A stretch of DNA of 64,000 nucleotides from Chitinophagaceae bacterium (lineage in GTDB: Bacteria > Bacteroidota > Bacteroidia > Chitinophagales > Chitinophagaceae): assembly GCA_016702745.1 (NCBI GenBank), contig JADJDJ010000001.1, forward strand, positions 496,001 through 560,000, in the 5' to 3' direction. The notes under the pieces are model-generated. The model searched no databases. It was not told the DNA's origin and worked only from the letters and a program-made list of their open reading frames with translations. The translations under genes and the position numbers were made by a program. This document shows positions 1 through 8,555 of this stretch, piece by piece (the first letter of the stretch is position 1; each line of letters begins with the position of its first letter).

Positions 1-1806
1 CCATAAGGAAATATCTTTTTTACCCATATGGTGCATGGCCCATCCGATATTGAGATAATGCCTGAAGAATTTAGCGGCAGATTCTTCATAGGCCTTATTG
101 TGCTGGGCCAGTTCCAATGATATCCGAAGCATATTGATGGCATACATGGCCATCCAGCTGGTGGCATCGGCCTGTTGTAATTTTTTGATTCCGGGGGGCA
201 TGGAGTTACGATCAAATACGCCGATATTATCCAGTCCCAGGAATCCTCCTTCAAATACATCGGTTCCGTTCTCATCCTTCTGATTCACCCACCAGGTAAA
301 ATTCATCAGCAATTTCTGAAAAGCCCTTTCGAGAAAATCCCAATCGGCTTCCCCGGTTTTTTTCCGGTCGGTTTCAAATACTTCCCAAACCGCCCAGGCA
401 TGGACGGGCGGATTCACATCACTGAAATTCCATTCATAGGCAGGAATCTGTCCGTTGGGGTGCATATAATATTCGCGGAGCACCAGCAGGAGTTGTTCTT
501 TCGCAAAATCCGGGTCAATATGCACAAAGGATGCGGCATGAAAAGCCAGGTCCCAGGCCGCAAACCAGGGATACTCCCATTTATCGGGCATGGAAATAAT
601 ATTGCGGGCCGTAAGGTGCTGCCAGTCATAATTACGCCGATGATTACGTGGCGGTGCTGTATCCCCGGGTTCACCAAATAACCATTTGAATACATCGTGG
701 TAATAAAACTGTTTGGTCCAGAGTAAACCACTGAAAGAACTTCTCAACAAATCTTTTTGTGTTCCACTAGCAGCTTCCGGTATAATGGAATCATAGTAGG
801 CCTGGGTTTCAGTTCTTCTGTCCAGAAATACCTGATCAAAATGATCCCAGGGAGTATTCAGTTCGGCCTTACTTAGCCTGACCCTGAAAACCTGTTGCTC
901 ACCCGCTTTCAATGTTGCCTTCCAATGAATGGCTGACTTTGTGCCTTCCATGCCGGGATTAACAGCCGGCTTTCCATTCACGACATAATTATTGATACCA
1001 TCTTTTACATAGTCCGTTTCATTGGGCCGGTGAAAGATCCTGGCGGTATTGGTTTCATTATCGCAAAATAGTTGTTCACCTCCTTCATGGTATAAAAAGA
1101 AACTGCCATTACGTGCTGATAGGGCATGAATACAACCGGGATTTGGCGCTTTGATCACCGGCTTTGTAAATCTTTTATTGTGTCGCCAGAAATTCCTGTA
1201 CCAGAGATGCGGCAGCACATGGATTTCCGCTGCATCAGGTCCTCGGTTGATGACTGTTATCTTCAGTAGTATATCATTGATACCGGCCTTTGCATATTCA
1301 ATCATGCAATCGAAGTAGCGGTTTTCACTGAAGATACCGGTATCGGCCAATTCAAATTCGGGTTGAAGCCGGTCGCGTTGATTTTTTACCAACAGATCTT
1401 CATAAGGAAAAGGGCTTTGCGGGTATTTATACAGGTACTGGCAATAGGAATGGGTGGGGGAGGATAAGAGATGATAATAGATTTCCTTCACATCCTCACC
1501 ATGATTGCCTTCGTTATTAGTGAGACCAAATAATCTTTCTTTCAGGATGCTATCCTTCCCGTTCCAGAATACCGGTGCCAGACAAAGCACCTGGTCGGCA
1601 TCGCAAAAGCCGGCGATCCCGTCTTCACCCCAGCGATAAGCATAGCTGCGGGCAAGGTCGTGGTTGATAAAACCCCAGGCATTGCCTTCGCGGCTATAAT
1701 CTTCGCGAATGGTGCTCCATTGTCTTTCGGACAAATAGGGCCCCCATTTTTTCCAGTTCTTATTATGTTCGGATATTAATAGCCGTTGTTGTTCGGTCAG
1801 ACTCAT
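1..1806 (-). CDS. GH63-like (MGH1-type) glucosidase, C-terminus cut by window edge
   Basis: Reads leftward off the window, so about 602 N-terminal residues are visible and the stop is missing. The protein starts MSLTEQQRLL and shows SYAYRWGEDG near residue 54, NEGNHGEDVKEIYYH near 98, and EYPWFAAWDLAFHA near 410, which are typical of the (alpha/alpha)6-barrel bacterial glucosidases related to GH63. These hydrolyse alpha-glucosidic bonds, but the substrate cannot be read from sequence. No signal peptide is visible, so it is probably cytoplasmic. A TATATTTA box at 1851-1858 (minus strand) is a weak promoter candidate. The gene is alone on its strand here, separated from the next gene by a duplicated intergenic block. 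Confidence 0.85.
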   Translation of the reverse strand, partial: MSLTEQQRLLISEHNKNWKKWGPYLSERQWSTIREDYSREGNAWGFINHDLARSYAYRWGEDGIAGFCDADQVLCLAPVFWNGKDSILKERLFGLTNNEGNHGEDVKEIYYHLLSSPTHSYCQYLYKYPQSPFPYEDLLVKNQRDRLQPEFELADTGIFSENRYFDCMIEYAKAGINDILLKITVINRGPDAAEIHVLPHLWYRNFWRHNKRFTKPVIKAPNPGCIHALSARNGSFFLYHEGGEQLFCDNETNTARIFHRPNETDYVKDGINNYVVNGKPAVNPGMEGTKSAIHWKATLKAGEQQVFRVRLSKAELNTPWDHFDQVFLDRRTETQAYYDSIIPEAASGTQKDLLRSSFSGLLWTKQFYYHDVFKWLFGEPGDTAPPRNHRRNYDWQHLTARNIISMPDKWEYPWFAAWDLAFHAASFVHIDPDFAKEQLLLVLREYYMHPNGQIPAYEWNFSDVNPPVHAWAVWEVFETDRKKTGEADWDFLERAFQKLLMNFTWWVNQKDENGTDVFEGGFLGLDNIGVFDRNSMPPGIKKLQQADATSWMAMYAINMLRISLELAQHNKAYEESAAKFFRHYLNIGWAMHHMGKKDISLW

Positions 1807-1915
1807 GAGTAATCATACATTTTATGAAACGGCAGGCATCGTGTAAAGGGTAAATATATTTGAAAAAAATCATTTGAGGAAAGTAGAATGTATGACACAG
1901 CTGCTAAAGATTATG

Positions 1916-2180
1916 CTTTGTGCCCTTTCTGTAAAACCTTTGAACCCTTTGTGGTAAAATAGTTGATGCAGTACGGCTGATTTATTCAGCTACCATCAAT
2001 TCCCGCCTGATATAATTTTTCCCTTTGAAATATAGCAAAGAACCACTTTTATATTCATCGTTGCCTGAAAAAAACTTTGTGGCCCTTAGTGTAAACCCTT
2101 TGAGTTCTTTGTGGTAAAATAATTGTTGTACTGCCGCTGGTTTATCCAGCAACCATCAATTCCCGCCGGGCTTATTTTTC
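1916..2180. repeat. Two diverged copies of a ~105-bp unit, 160 bp apart, each with a hairpin
   Basis: Copy A spans about 1916-2019 and copy B about 2075-2180. Both contain CTTTGTG...TAAAACC/ACCC words, GTGGTAAAATA, a short hairpin and TCAATTCCCGCC. The hairpin arms are GCTGA/TCAGC (1976-1990) in copy A and GCTGG/CCAGC (2136-2150) in copy B, with the same TTTAT loop, so one stem pair has changed from A-T to G-C on both sides. Copy B includes the last codons of the DUF6624 lipoprotein gene; copy A looks like a decayed duplicate of that gene end plus its downstream hairpin. Apart from this unit I see no gene in 1807-2155. Confidence 0.75.
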
Positions 2181-2761
2181 TCCTGCGGATTTAGCTGAAA
2201 GAAAACGGCATTACATTGATCAATGTATTCCTGTATGGGACCTAATCCAACGGAGAGTCGGCGTTTGTCGAGGTTGATACTATCTATACAGGGTTTGAGT
2301 TTTGTATTCGCACTCATCAGCACCTGTGTGCCGTATATCTGTGGACGGCCCTGGTTGAGTTCGGTGCGATCGGTGAGATAGGCAAAATTTTGTCCGGTGG
2401 CATTTTTGGCCTCCACTTTTTGCTGCATGTCTTTCAGCACTTCCAGTTGAAAGCTGACATTAAAATCACTGTGTTGTACCAAAGTAAAATACTTGTCAGA
2501 ATATTGGGCGCCTACCAGGTCGTATCCCGGAAAACCGAATTTTCTGAAAATCTCTTCCACCGATGAAAAGTTAGAACGGATCACTCTTTGAAATGCCGCG
2601 GCGGCACTATCAACCGGCCGAATTTTAGCAGTGGCCTGATCTGCCTGGTACAAGCTATCACTCACCCGTGGCAGATCTTTTTGAGTAAGGACTGCTTTTT
2701 TAGGTGTACTGCAGGCAGCCAATAAACTGATGAACAGAAAAATCCGGATTATTTTTTTCAT
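2156..2761 (-). CDS. DUF6624-type lipoprotein
   Basis: 201-residue protein. The start at 2761 is chosen because MKKIIRIFLFISLLAAC is a textbook lipoprotein signal with Cys17 as the lipidated residue; an upstream in-frame start at 2830 would bury it. The mature part contains KFGFPGYDLVGAQYSD, LVQHSDFNVSFQ and FAYLTDRTELNQGRPQIYGTQ, which match the DUF6624 pattern (QH followed later by AYLTDR and G-x-PQ-YGTQ). The role of DUF6624 is not known. The protein is presumably anchored to an envelope membrane. Its last codons (KPGGN) lie inside the duplicated intergenic unit 2075-2180, and the hairpin at 2136-2150 could serve as its transcript end. Confidence 0.8.
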   Translation of the reverse strand: MKKIIRIFLFISLLAACSTPKKAVLTQKDLPRVSDSLYQADQATAKIRPVDSAAAAFQRVIRSNFSSVEEIFRKFGFPGYDLVGAQYSDKYFTLVQHSDFNVSFQLEVLKDMQQKVEAKNATGQNFAYLTDRTELNQGRPQIYGTQVLMSANTKLKPCIDSINLDKRRLSVGLGPIQEYIDQCNAVFFQLNPQEKNKPGGN

Positions 2762-2898
2762 GGCATTGGTATGAATGAGATTAATACGTGACTGAGTGTT
2801 TATTATTGCGGGGGTAGCTAATATTAACAAATTAGCAAATATTAAACGGGGCCTGTTTTTTTCAAATGGAAATGCAGTGGGGATTACAGTAAGAATGT

Positions 2899-2996
2899 TT
2901 AACCGCTAAGACGCAAAGTCGCTAAGAATATGCAAACGTAATGGCAAATTTGAAAAAAGAGAATCCCCCTCGCGTCATTGCGTCTTTGCGGTTAAG
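2899..2996. repeat. Imperfect inverted repeat of AACCGCNAAGACGCAA type
   Basis: The left arm (about 2899-2922, TTAACCGCTAAGACGCAAAG) and the right arm (about 2972-2996) are reverse complements over roughly 24 bases with three mismatches, separated by about 50 bases. The unit belongs to the CTTTG/GCGTCTTTGCGG class of intergenic words seen at 1916-2180 and 47503-47566. It lies between the divergent DUF6624 and M14 genes and is readable as protein in frame with the M14 gene, which falsely extends that gene upstream. Confidence 0.6.
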
Positions 2997-3054
2997 CCTT
3001 CCTCAAATATTTCCCCCCGATTCCTTAACTTCCCCCATAAATCAATCAGCATTT

Positions 3055-5616
3055 ATGAAAAAACTGCTTGTCCTTTTTTGTTCTGTTTTCGGCATCCATC
3101 AATTCCTCCCTGCCCAGACATTAAACTACTATTTACCTGATTCAGTCAGTTACAGTACCTATATACCCAAACCCAAAGAAATTGTTTACCACGAAGTGGG
3201 TGAGTGGCATGTAACCCATGACCGCCTGGTGAATTATATGAAAGCCTTGGCGGCCGCTGCCCCACAAAGAATAAAAATGGAAACCATGGGTTTTACCTAT
3301 GAGGACAGGCCACAGGTTTTACTCATCATCACGTCTCCCCGCAATCACCAACGGCTGGAAGAAATCAGACTGGAACATATTAAACTCACCGATCCATCGC
3401 AGTCTGCTTCCCTCAATGTAGATCAAATGCCGATAGTCGTTTGGATCGGTCACTCCATCCATGGCAATGAACCCAGCGGAGCCAATGCCGCTTTACTCAG
3501 TGCCTATTACCTGGCAGCCGCACAAGGCAAGGCCATTGATGAATTACTGGAGAACACCGTGATTCTGTTCGATCCCTCATTTAACCCGGATGGATTACAA
3601 CGTTTTTCCACCTGGGCCAATCAGCACAAGAGCAAGAACCTGGTGAGTGATCCCAGTTCAAGAGAATTCAATGAAGTGTGGCCCGGTGGCCGATTTAATC
3701 ATTACTGGTTTGACCTGAACCGCGACTGGTTGCCCACCGTGCATGTGGAAAGCCAGAATCGTGTAGCCTGGTTCCAGAAATGGAAACCGAATATCCTGAC
3801 TGATCATCATGAGCAGGGAAGTAATGCCACTTTCTTTTTTCAGCCCGGTGTGCCATCAAGAGTAAATCCTTTAACACCGGCCAAAAACCAGGAACTCACC
3901 GGCAAACTGGCTAAGTACCATGCGGCATTTCTTGACAGAATCGGTTCACTGTATTTTACTAAAGAAAATTATGATGATTTTTATTATGGCAAAGGATCCA
4001 CCTATCCCGATGTGCAGGGTTGTATCGGTATATTGTTTGAACAGGCTTCTTCCCGGGGACATTTGCAACAAACATCCAATGGGCTCCTGAGTTTTCCTTT
4101 TACCATCCGCAATCAGTTTGTAACCACGCTCTCCACTTTACAGGGTGCAAAGGAATTGCGAAAAGAGTTCCTGAATTTTCAAAGAGACTTTTATAAACAA
4201 TCCACCCAGCCGGAACCCGGCGGCGTGAGTGCTTATATTTTTGGTGATAAGAATGATGTGGCCCGTACAAAGATTTTTGCTGAGATGTTACTGCGTCACC
4301 AGATTGTGGTGAATGAACTGGGAGAAACTAATCCCGGTAATCAATATGAAAAAGGGAAGGCCTTTGTGGTATCACTCAATCAGCCGCAAAGACAATTGAT
4401 CAAGGGTATTTTTGAAAATGTACCCGAGTATAAGGATAGTTTATTCTATGATATTACAGCCTGGAATCTGCCGTTGGCATTCGGGCTTCCGCATACAGCG
4501 ATCACGGCACCTGCCACAGTCAGTATGGGTAAAAAACTGGAGTCTGTTGAATTTGCCTGGGGCAAACTGCCTGCCAGCCGTTCCAATATTGGTTACCTGA
4601 TTGAGTGGACGGATTATTTTGCCCCTGCTGCCCTTTATGAATTACTCAGCAAACAGCTGACCGTAAAAGTGGTAAGTAATCCGATGGAAATACCCATCGA
4701 AGGACAGACCCGGAAATTTGGTTATGGATCCCTGTTGGTTCCTGTTAGTATGCAATCCTACAGCAGTGATCAGATTCATGCCATGGTATCGGCCGTTACT
4801 ACTAAATATGGTTTGCAAACTTATGCCATGACCAGTGGCAATGCCATCAATGGCAGTGATCCGGGATCCGGAAAGATGCAGGTTATTTCAAAACCATCCA
4901 TTGCTATGATTGCAGGCGCGGGTGTGAATGCCACCGATGCCGGAGAGATCTGGCACCTGCTGGATCAGCGGATGAATATTCCCGCTTCTCATCTGGAGCC
5001 TGTAGTATTCAATCGCATTGAATTGAATAAATACAATACCCTGATCATGGTGGGAGGGAATTATGCAGATCTGAATAAAGAGAAACTGAAATCATGGGTG
5101 CAATCGGGTGGTACCCTTATTCTCACCGAAGAAGCGGTGAGTTGGGCATCACAGAACGGGATCACTGATTTAAAACTGAAGCGGGTAAAATCTCCCACTG
5201 ACAGTACCCAGAAATTATCCTATACACAACGTGAACAGGTGGATGGGGCACAGCAAATGAATGGGGTGATTCTGGGGGCAGAAGCGGATTTAAGTCATCC
5301 ACTTGCCTATGGCTATACACAGAAAACGATCAGTCTTTTTAAAGCCAATAAAGTCTATCTCGAGAAAAGTAAGAACCCATATGCTTCTCCATTTTATTAC
5401 GGTGCCAAACCCCTGCAAAGCGGATGGATGAGTAAGGAAAACCAGGATGCCGTTAAAAATTCAGCAGCCGTCATTGTTTCGGTTGTGGGCAGTGGCCGGG
5501 TCATTAATATTGCCGACAATCCCAATTTCAGGGCCTTCTGGCTGGGTGGCAGCAAACTCTTCATGAATGCCATATTCTTTGGCAGGAATGTGGATGCGGC
5601 TTCGGCGAGGGAGTAG
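3055..5616 (+). CDS. Secreted M14-family zinc carboxypeptidase-like protein
   Basis: 853 residues. The start at 3055 gives a signal peptide, MKKLLVLFCSVFGIHQFLPAQ; an in-frame start at 2941 would add 38 residues translated from an intergenic inverted repeat and is rejected. The zinc site is visible as HGNE (His136, Glu139) and, further on, TDHHEQGSNATFFFQPG (His251/252), with NPDG and DLNRDW between them as usual for M14. GCIGILFEQASSRG near residue 325-340 probably supplies the general-base Glu. The C-terminal half holds a GATase-like alpha/beta segment (SIAMIAGAGVNATDAGEIWHL, then NTLIMVGGNYADL), a layout common in Bacteroidota M14 proteins. Role: periplasmic or surface peptide hydrolysis; substrate unknown. 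Confidence 0.9.
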   Translation: MKKLLVLFCSVFGIHQFLPAQTLNYYLPDSVSYSTYIPKPKEIVYHEVGEWHVTHDRLVNYMKALAAAAPQRIKMETMGFTYEDRPQVLLIITSPRNHQRLEEIRLEHIKLTDPSQSASLNVDQMPIVVWIGHSIHGNEPSGANAALLSAYYLAAAQGKAIDELLENTVILFDPSFNPDGLQRFSTWANQHKSKNLVSDPSSREFNEVWPGGRFNHYWFDLNRDWLPTVHVESQNRVAWFQKWKPNILTDHHEQGSNATFFFQPGVPSRVNPLTPAKNQELTGKLAKYHAAFLDRIGSLYFTKENYDDFYYGKGSTYPDVQGCIGILFEQASSRGHLQQTSNGLLSFPFTIRNQFVTTLSTLQGAKELRKEFLNFQRDFYKQSTQPEPGGVSAYIFGDKNDVARTKIFAEMLLRHQIVVNELGETNPGNQYEKGKAFVVSLNQPQRQLIKGIFENVPEYKDSLFYDITAWNLPLAFGLPHTAITAPATVSMGKKLESVEFAWGKLPASRSNIGYLIEWTDYFAPAALYELLSKQLTVKVVSNPMEIPIEGQTRKFGYGSLLVPVSMQSYSSDQIHAMVSAVTTKYGLQTYAMTSGNAINGSDPGSGKMQVISKPSIAMIAGAGVNATDAGEIWHLLDQRMNIPASHLEPVVFNRIELNKYNTLIMVGGNYADLNKEKLKSWVQSGGTLILTEEAVSWASQNGITDLKLKRVKSPTDSTQKLSYTQREQVDGAQQMNGVILGAEADLSHPLAYGYTQKTISLFKANKVYLEKSKNPYASPFYYGAKPLQSGWMSKENQDAVKNSAAVIVSVVGSGRVINIADNPNFRAFWLGGSKLFMNAIFFGRNVDAASARE

Positions 5617-5836
5617 GGAAGTCGTTAGTCATTGGTCGATAGTCGCCCCGGCCCCTAAAGGGGAGAAGAGAGAAGTCGTTAGTCATTAGTCGATAGTCGC
5701 CCCCGGCCCCTAAAGGGGAGAGAGAAGCCGTAAGTCATGAGTCGAGAGTCGAGAGTCGGGAGTCAACAGCTCTCGTCCCAATTTACGAGCCCTACTAGCC
5801 ACTCCCCACTTGCCACTCGCCTCTAGTCACTAGCCA
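5617..5836. repeat. Word-like intergenic repeat block (AGTC and GCCACT words)
   Basis: The space between the M14 gene and ssb is filled with permutations of a few words: GTCGTTAGTCATTRGTCGATAGTCG twice, each followed by CCCGGCCCCTAAAGGGG (a CCCC-TAAA-GGGG hairpin), then GAGTCGAGAGTCGAGAGTC, then CCACTCCCCACTTGCCACTCGCC. The AGTC words recur inverted at 26392-26432 and the GCCACTCC words recur inverted at 50120-50180. No coding potential is apparent. Function unknown. Confidence 0.7.
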
Positions 5837-5837
5837 T

Positions 5838-5846
5838 TTATCCACA
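5838..5846 (+). promoter_or_regulatory. Single consensus DnaA-box-like 9-mer upstream of ssb
   Basis: TTATCCACA, identical to the classical DnaA box, about 95 bases before the ssb start. A single 9-mer in 64 kb of double-stranded sequence can occur by chance, and no second box is nearby, so this is only a candidate site. Confidence 0.2.
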
Positions 5847-5939
5847 GCCTTTCCCGATTTACTAAATCCTTTAGTTTATTTTCCGGAAAAGTTTTAAATT
5901 GCATCCCTAACATAATTACGTCACTTAAAATTGAGCACT

Positions 5940-6380
5940 ATGATTAAAATGCAGGTAATCGGTCGTTTGGGTAAAGATTGTACCGTGAACACCGTAAACG
6001 GAAAGAATGTGATGAACTTCACGGTGGCACATTCAGAAAAGTACAAAGACAGTCAGGGTAATTTGCAGGAAAAAACCATTTGGGTGGATTGCGCCTATTG
6101 GAGCGATCGTACTGCAGTGGCCCAATACCTGACCAAGGGTACCCAGGTTTTTGTGGAGGGTCAGCCCGAGGCAAGATCCTTCCAGCGCAACGATGGTACA
6201 CCCGGCGCTTCCCTTTCCCTTCGTGTCCGCGAAGTACAGTTACTGGGTAGTAAAAATGATAACAGTGGTGGCGGATCTGCCTACCAGCAGCCTTCCAATG
6301 CATCCAATGCCATGAGTGGTGGTGGACATGTTCCTGCTGCTAATGAAATCACTGAACCGGTGGATGATCTGCCATTCTGA
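5940..6380 (+). CDS. ssb: Single-stranded DNA-binding protein
   Basis: 146 residues. An OB-fold begins at MIKMQVIGRLGKDCTVN and includes VMNFTVAHSEKYKD and KTIWVDCAYWSDRTAVAQYL; a Ser/Gly/Asn-rich linker (NSGGGSAYQQPSNASN) follows, and the protein ends in the acidic tip EPVDDLPF, which in SSB proteins recruits replication and repair partners. It coats single-stranded DNA in replication, recombination and repair. The ATG at 5940 is preferred over an in-frame TTG at 5931. No Shine-Dalgarno is seen. A Rho-independent terminator follows at 6407-6435, so it is probably a monocistronic gene. Confidence 0.96.
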   Translation: MIKMQVIGRLGKDCTVNTVNGKNVMNFTVAHSEKYKDSQGNLQEKTIWVDCAYWSDRTAVAQYLTKGTQVFVEGQPEARSFQRNDGTPGASLSLRVREVQLLGSKNDNSGGGSAYQQPSNASNAMSGGGHVPAANEITEPVDDLPF

Positions 6381-6406
6381 TTATCATCCGATGCAGAACG
6401 AATAGA

Positions 6407-6435
6407 AGCCCCGTACTAACGGGGCTTTGCTTTTC
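6407..6435 (+). terminator. Rho-independent terminator of ssb
   Basis: Perfect 8-bp stem AGCCCCGT/ACGGGGCT (6407-6414, 6419-6426) with an ACTA loop, followed by TTGCTTTT. Confidence 0.85.
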
Positions 6436-6440
6436 CGGAT

Positions 6441-6448
6441 TATATTTG
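6441..6448 (+). promoter_or_regulatory. Bacteroidota -7 box TATATTTG
   Basis: Exact match to TAnnTTTG three bases before the ATG at 6452. If used, the transcript would be leaderless or have a very short leader. No convincing -33 element sits at the expected distance. Confidence 0.35.
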
Positions 6449-6451
6449 CGC

Positions 6452-7538
6452 ATGTCTGAACAACTATTCCCCTACGATAAAATATTTGAGTTCACCCGAT
6501 CCGTATTTGAAAAAATCGGTTGCTCCGAAGCACATGCGATGACGGCTACCAGGGCCCTTTTATCAGCTGATCTCCGCGGGATTGATTCGCATGGGGTGGC
6601 CAGGCTCAGTGGTTATGTGCGTTTATGGGAAGTAAAAAGAGTGAATGCGACTCCCGATATTAAAATCATTCATGAAACGCCTTCCACTGCCGTAGTGGAT
6701 GGAGATAGCGGATTGGGTTTGGTGGTAGCCCCCTTTGCTATGCAGGTGGCCATTGAAAAAGCAAGGCAATGCGGCACAGGTTGGGTGAGTGTACAACACA
6801 GTAATCATTTTGGAATTGCCGCTCACCATGCCATGATGGCATTGGAACATGATATGATCGGCATCGCCATGACCAATGCCAGTCCGCTGGTGGCCCCTAC
6901 TTTTTCCATAGATAAAATGCTGGGCACAAATCCCATTTGTGTTGCAGCACCGGCCGGAAAGGAACCGGCATTTGTAGCCGATCTGGCCACCACTACCGCC
7001 GCCAATGGCAAGCTGGAAATATTACAAAGAAAAAGTACCGATACGCCGGATGGATGGGTACAGGATAAAGATGGTCTTCCCACCAATGATGCCAATATTC
7101 TCAAAAAAGGCGGGGCCTTATTACCATTGGGTGGCGATCGTGAACATGGCAGTCATAAGGGTTATGCATTGGGGGCAATCGTTGATATTTTTTCAGCCTT
7201 ATTGAGTGGTGCCAATTATGCGCCCTGGGTACCACCCTTTCCTGCGTATGTACCAATGCCGGCACAGCAACCCGGAAAAGGGAATTGGTCATTTCCTGGG
7301 TGCCATGCGGGTAGATGCTTTTCGTCCGGCCGATGATTTTAAAAATGCCATGGATCATTGGATACAGGGATTCAGAAATGCAAAGACAGTTCCGGGACAA
7401 GATAAAGTACTGGTGCCTGGTGATCCGGAGAGGGAATACGAGGCAAAAAGAAGGGTAGAAGGCTTACCTTTACTCCATCAGGTAGTGGATGATTTACATT
7501 CCCTTTCTCAAAAATTTTCCATTCCCAGGGTACAATAA
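6452..7538 (+). CDS. LDH2-family malate/L-lactate dehydrogenase, one frameshift
   Basis: NAD(P)-dependent oxidoreductase of the Ldh (malate/L-lactate/ureidoglycolate) family, a fold distinct from classical lactate dehydrogenase. Visible hallmarks are LLSADLRGIDSHGVARL near residue 32-50, the catalytic-region VQHSNHFGIAAHHAM near 118, TNASPLVAP, TNPICVAAP and GSHKGYALGAIVDIFSALLSGAN. The frame breaks at about 7273-7283 (GGAAAAGGGAATTGG, one base too many); the next frame continues GIGHFLGAMRVDAFRP to the stop at 7538, giving 361 residues, the normal family length. Start 6452 (MSEQLFPYD) rather than TTG 6446. Substrate cannot be decided from sequence. Confidence 0.85.
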
Positions 7539-7548
7539 AAATATAGCA

Positions 7549-8442
7549 ATGAAATCATTTCTTTTTGCAATTGCAGCAATCATCAGTTTTTCCATGGCCC
7601 TTGTTTCCTGTCAGCGGGAGGTTGACTGGAGTATCAACAACCCAACCGCTGCCGACAGCAGTTACCTGATACGGGCGAATGTTTTTGATACGACCCTTGC
7701 TCCGGGAACTGATACCCTGCAGTGGCTAAGCTTTCAATATGATGCACAAAAAAGACTGACAACGATGTTCTCCCGCTTCAAAGGTATAAGCAGTCCGGAT
7801 GATACTACCGTATTTACATTCTCCTATCAGGGGAATGATACACTCCCGTTCAAGTATGTGTATGAAGAAAAGTATTATTTTGGGCTGGTACGCAATCATA
7901 CACAAACCACAGTGCATAATTTGTATGCGAATGGATTTATCAGTCAGGATTCAGCTATTTTTATTGATATCATCTCTGGTACAAACTTCGGGGCTGTTGT
8001 CAACAAATTCCAGGTATCGGGTGGCACGGTGAACAGGTATGAGGCTAATTATAATTTCATTGGCGGCAACTATGTGCTCAATACCAGGGATACCGGTGTG
8101 TACGCTTTTACACAAACCCTTGGAAATATCACTTCTCAGACCCTGCTCAGTGGTAATGGGGCTTATGAGTCTGCCCAGGTAACCTACGATAACAAATTCA
8201 ATCCGCTTGGAAAGATTATCAAGCTTCGTTATCCGGTTTTTGAATCCCCTTATTTTGAAGTATGGTCAAACCAGCCTTCCAATGCACTGCAGATACAGTA
8301 CAAGGAACCCTTTAATCCAATATATCAGGATACTTATACCTACCAATACAGGGCCGACGGATATCCGGTCAGTCATACTTATTCCACTACGGGAGGAACG
8401 GCTTCCTATAACAAGGCAAAATACTTTTATACCACACTTTGA
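7549..8442 (+). CDS. Lipoprotein with YD-repeat-like strands
   Basis: 297 residues. MKSFLFAIAAIISFSMALVSC is a lipoprotein signal with Cys21 in the lipobox; the start at 7549 is chosen for this reason and lies 10 bases after the dehydrogenase stop. The mature protein has repeated short motifs resembling YD/RHS-type beta strands, for example FQYDAQKRLTTMF, VTYDNKFNPLGKI and YQYRADGYPVSHTYS. I do not recognise a named family with certainty; similar putative surface lipoproteins are common in Bacteroidota. It may share a transcript with the preceding dehydrogenase gene. Function unknown. Confidence 0.75.
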   Translation: MKSFLFAIAAIISFSMALVSCQREVDWSINNPTAADSSYLIRANVFDTTLAPGTDTLQWLSFQYDAQKRLTTMFSRFKGISSPDDTTVFTFSYQGNDTLPFKYVYEEKYYFGLVRNHTQTTVHNLYANGFISQDSAIFIDIISGTNFGAVVNKFQVSGGTVNRYEANYNFIGGNYVLNTRDTGVYAFTQTLGNITSQTLLSGNGAYESAQVTYDNKFNPLGKIIKLRYPVFESPYFEVWSNQPSNALQIQYKEPFNPIYQDTYTYQYRADGYPVSHTYSTTGGTASYNKAKYFYTTL

Positions 8443-8478
8443 TCATCGGTACTAAGGCATAGATTCCATAAACAGTAT

Positions 8479-8486
8479 TATCTTTG
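8479..8486 (+). promoter_or_regulatory. Bacteroidota -7 box TATCTTTG before lysC
   Basis: Exact TAnnTTTG match ending at the first base of the hairpin at 8486-8510. If used, the lysC transcript would begin about 8493, inside the hairpin. No -33 motif is evident. Confidence 0.3.
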
Positions 8487-8522
8487 CAACCCGGCCTCCA
8501 GCCGGGTTGCTTGCTTATTTAT
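8486..8522 (+). terminator. Rho-independent terminator after the 7549 lipoprotein gene
   Basis: Perfect 10-bp stem GCAACCCGGC/GCCGGGTTGC (8486-8495, 8501-8510), CTCCA loop, followed by the T-rich TTGCTTATTTATT. Confidence 0.8.
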
Positions 8523-8555
8523 TCATCCTTTAAATTTATGGGAGGGGGGACAAAC

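Noticed and set aside
2941..3054. Extended N-terminus of the M14 protein
   Set aside because: The extra residues are encoded by an intergenic inverted repeat, and a good signal peptide begins at 3055.
7206..7538. Separate short gene after the dehydrogenase
   Set aside because: It is the C-terminal third of the same LDH2-family protein, separated only by a one-base frameshift.
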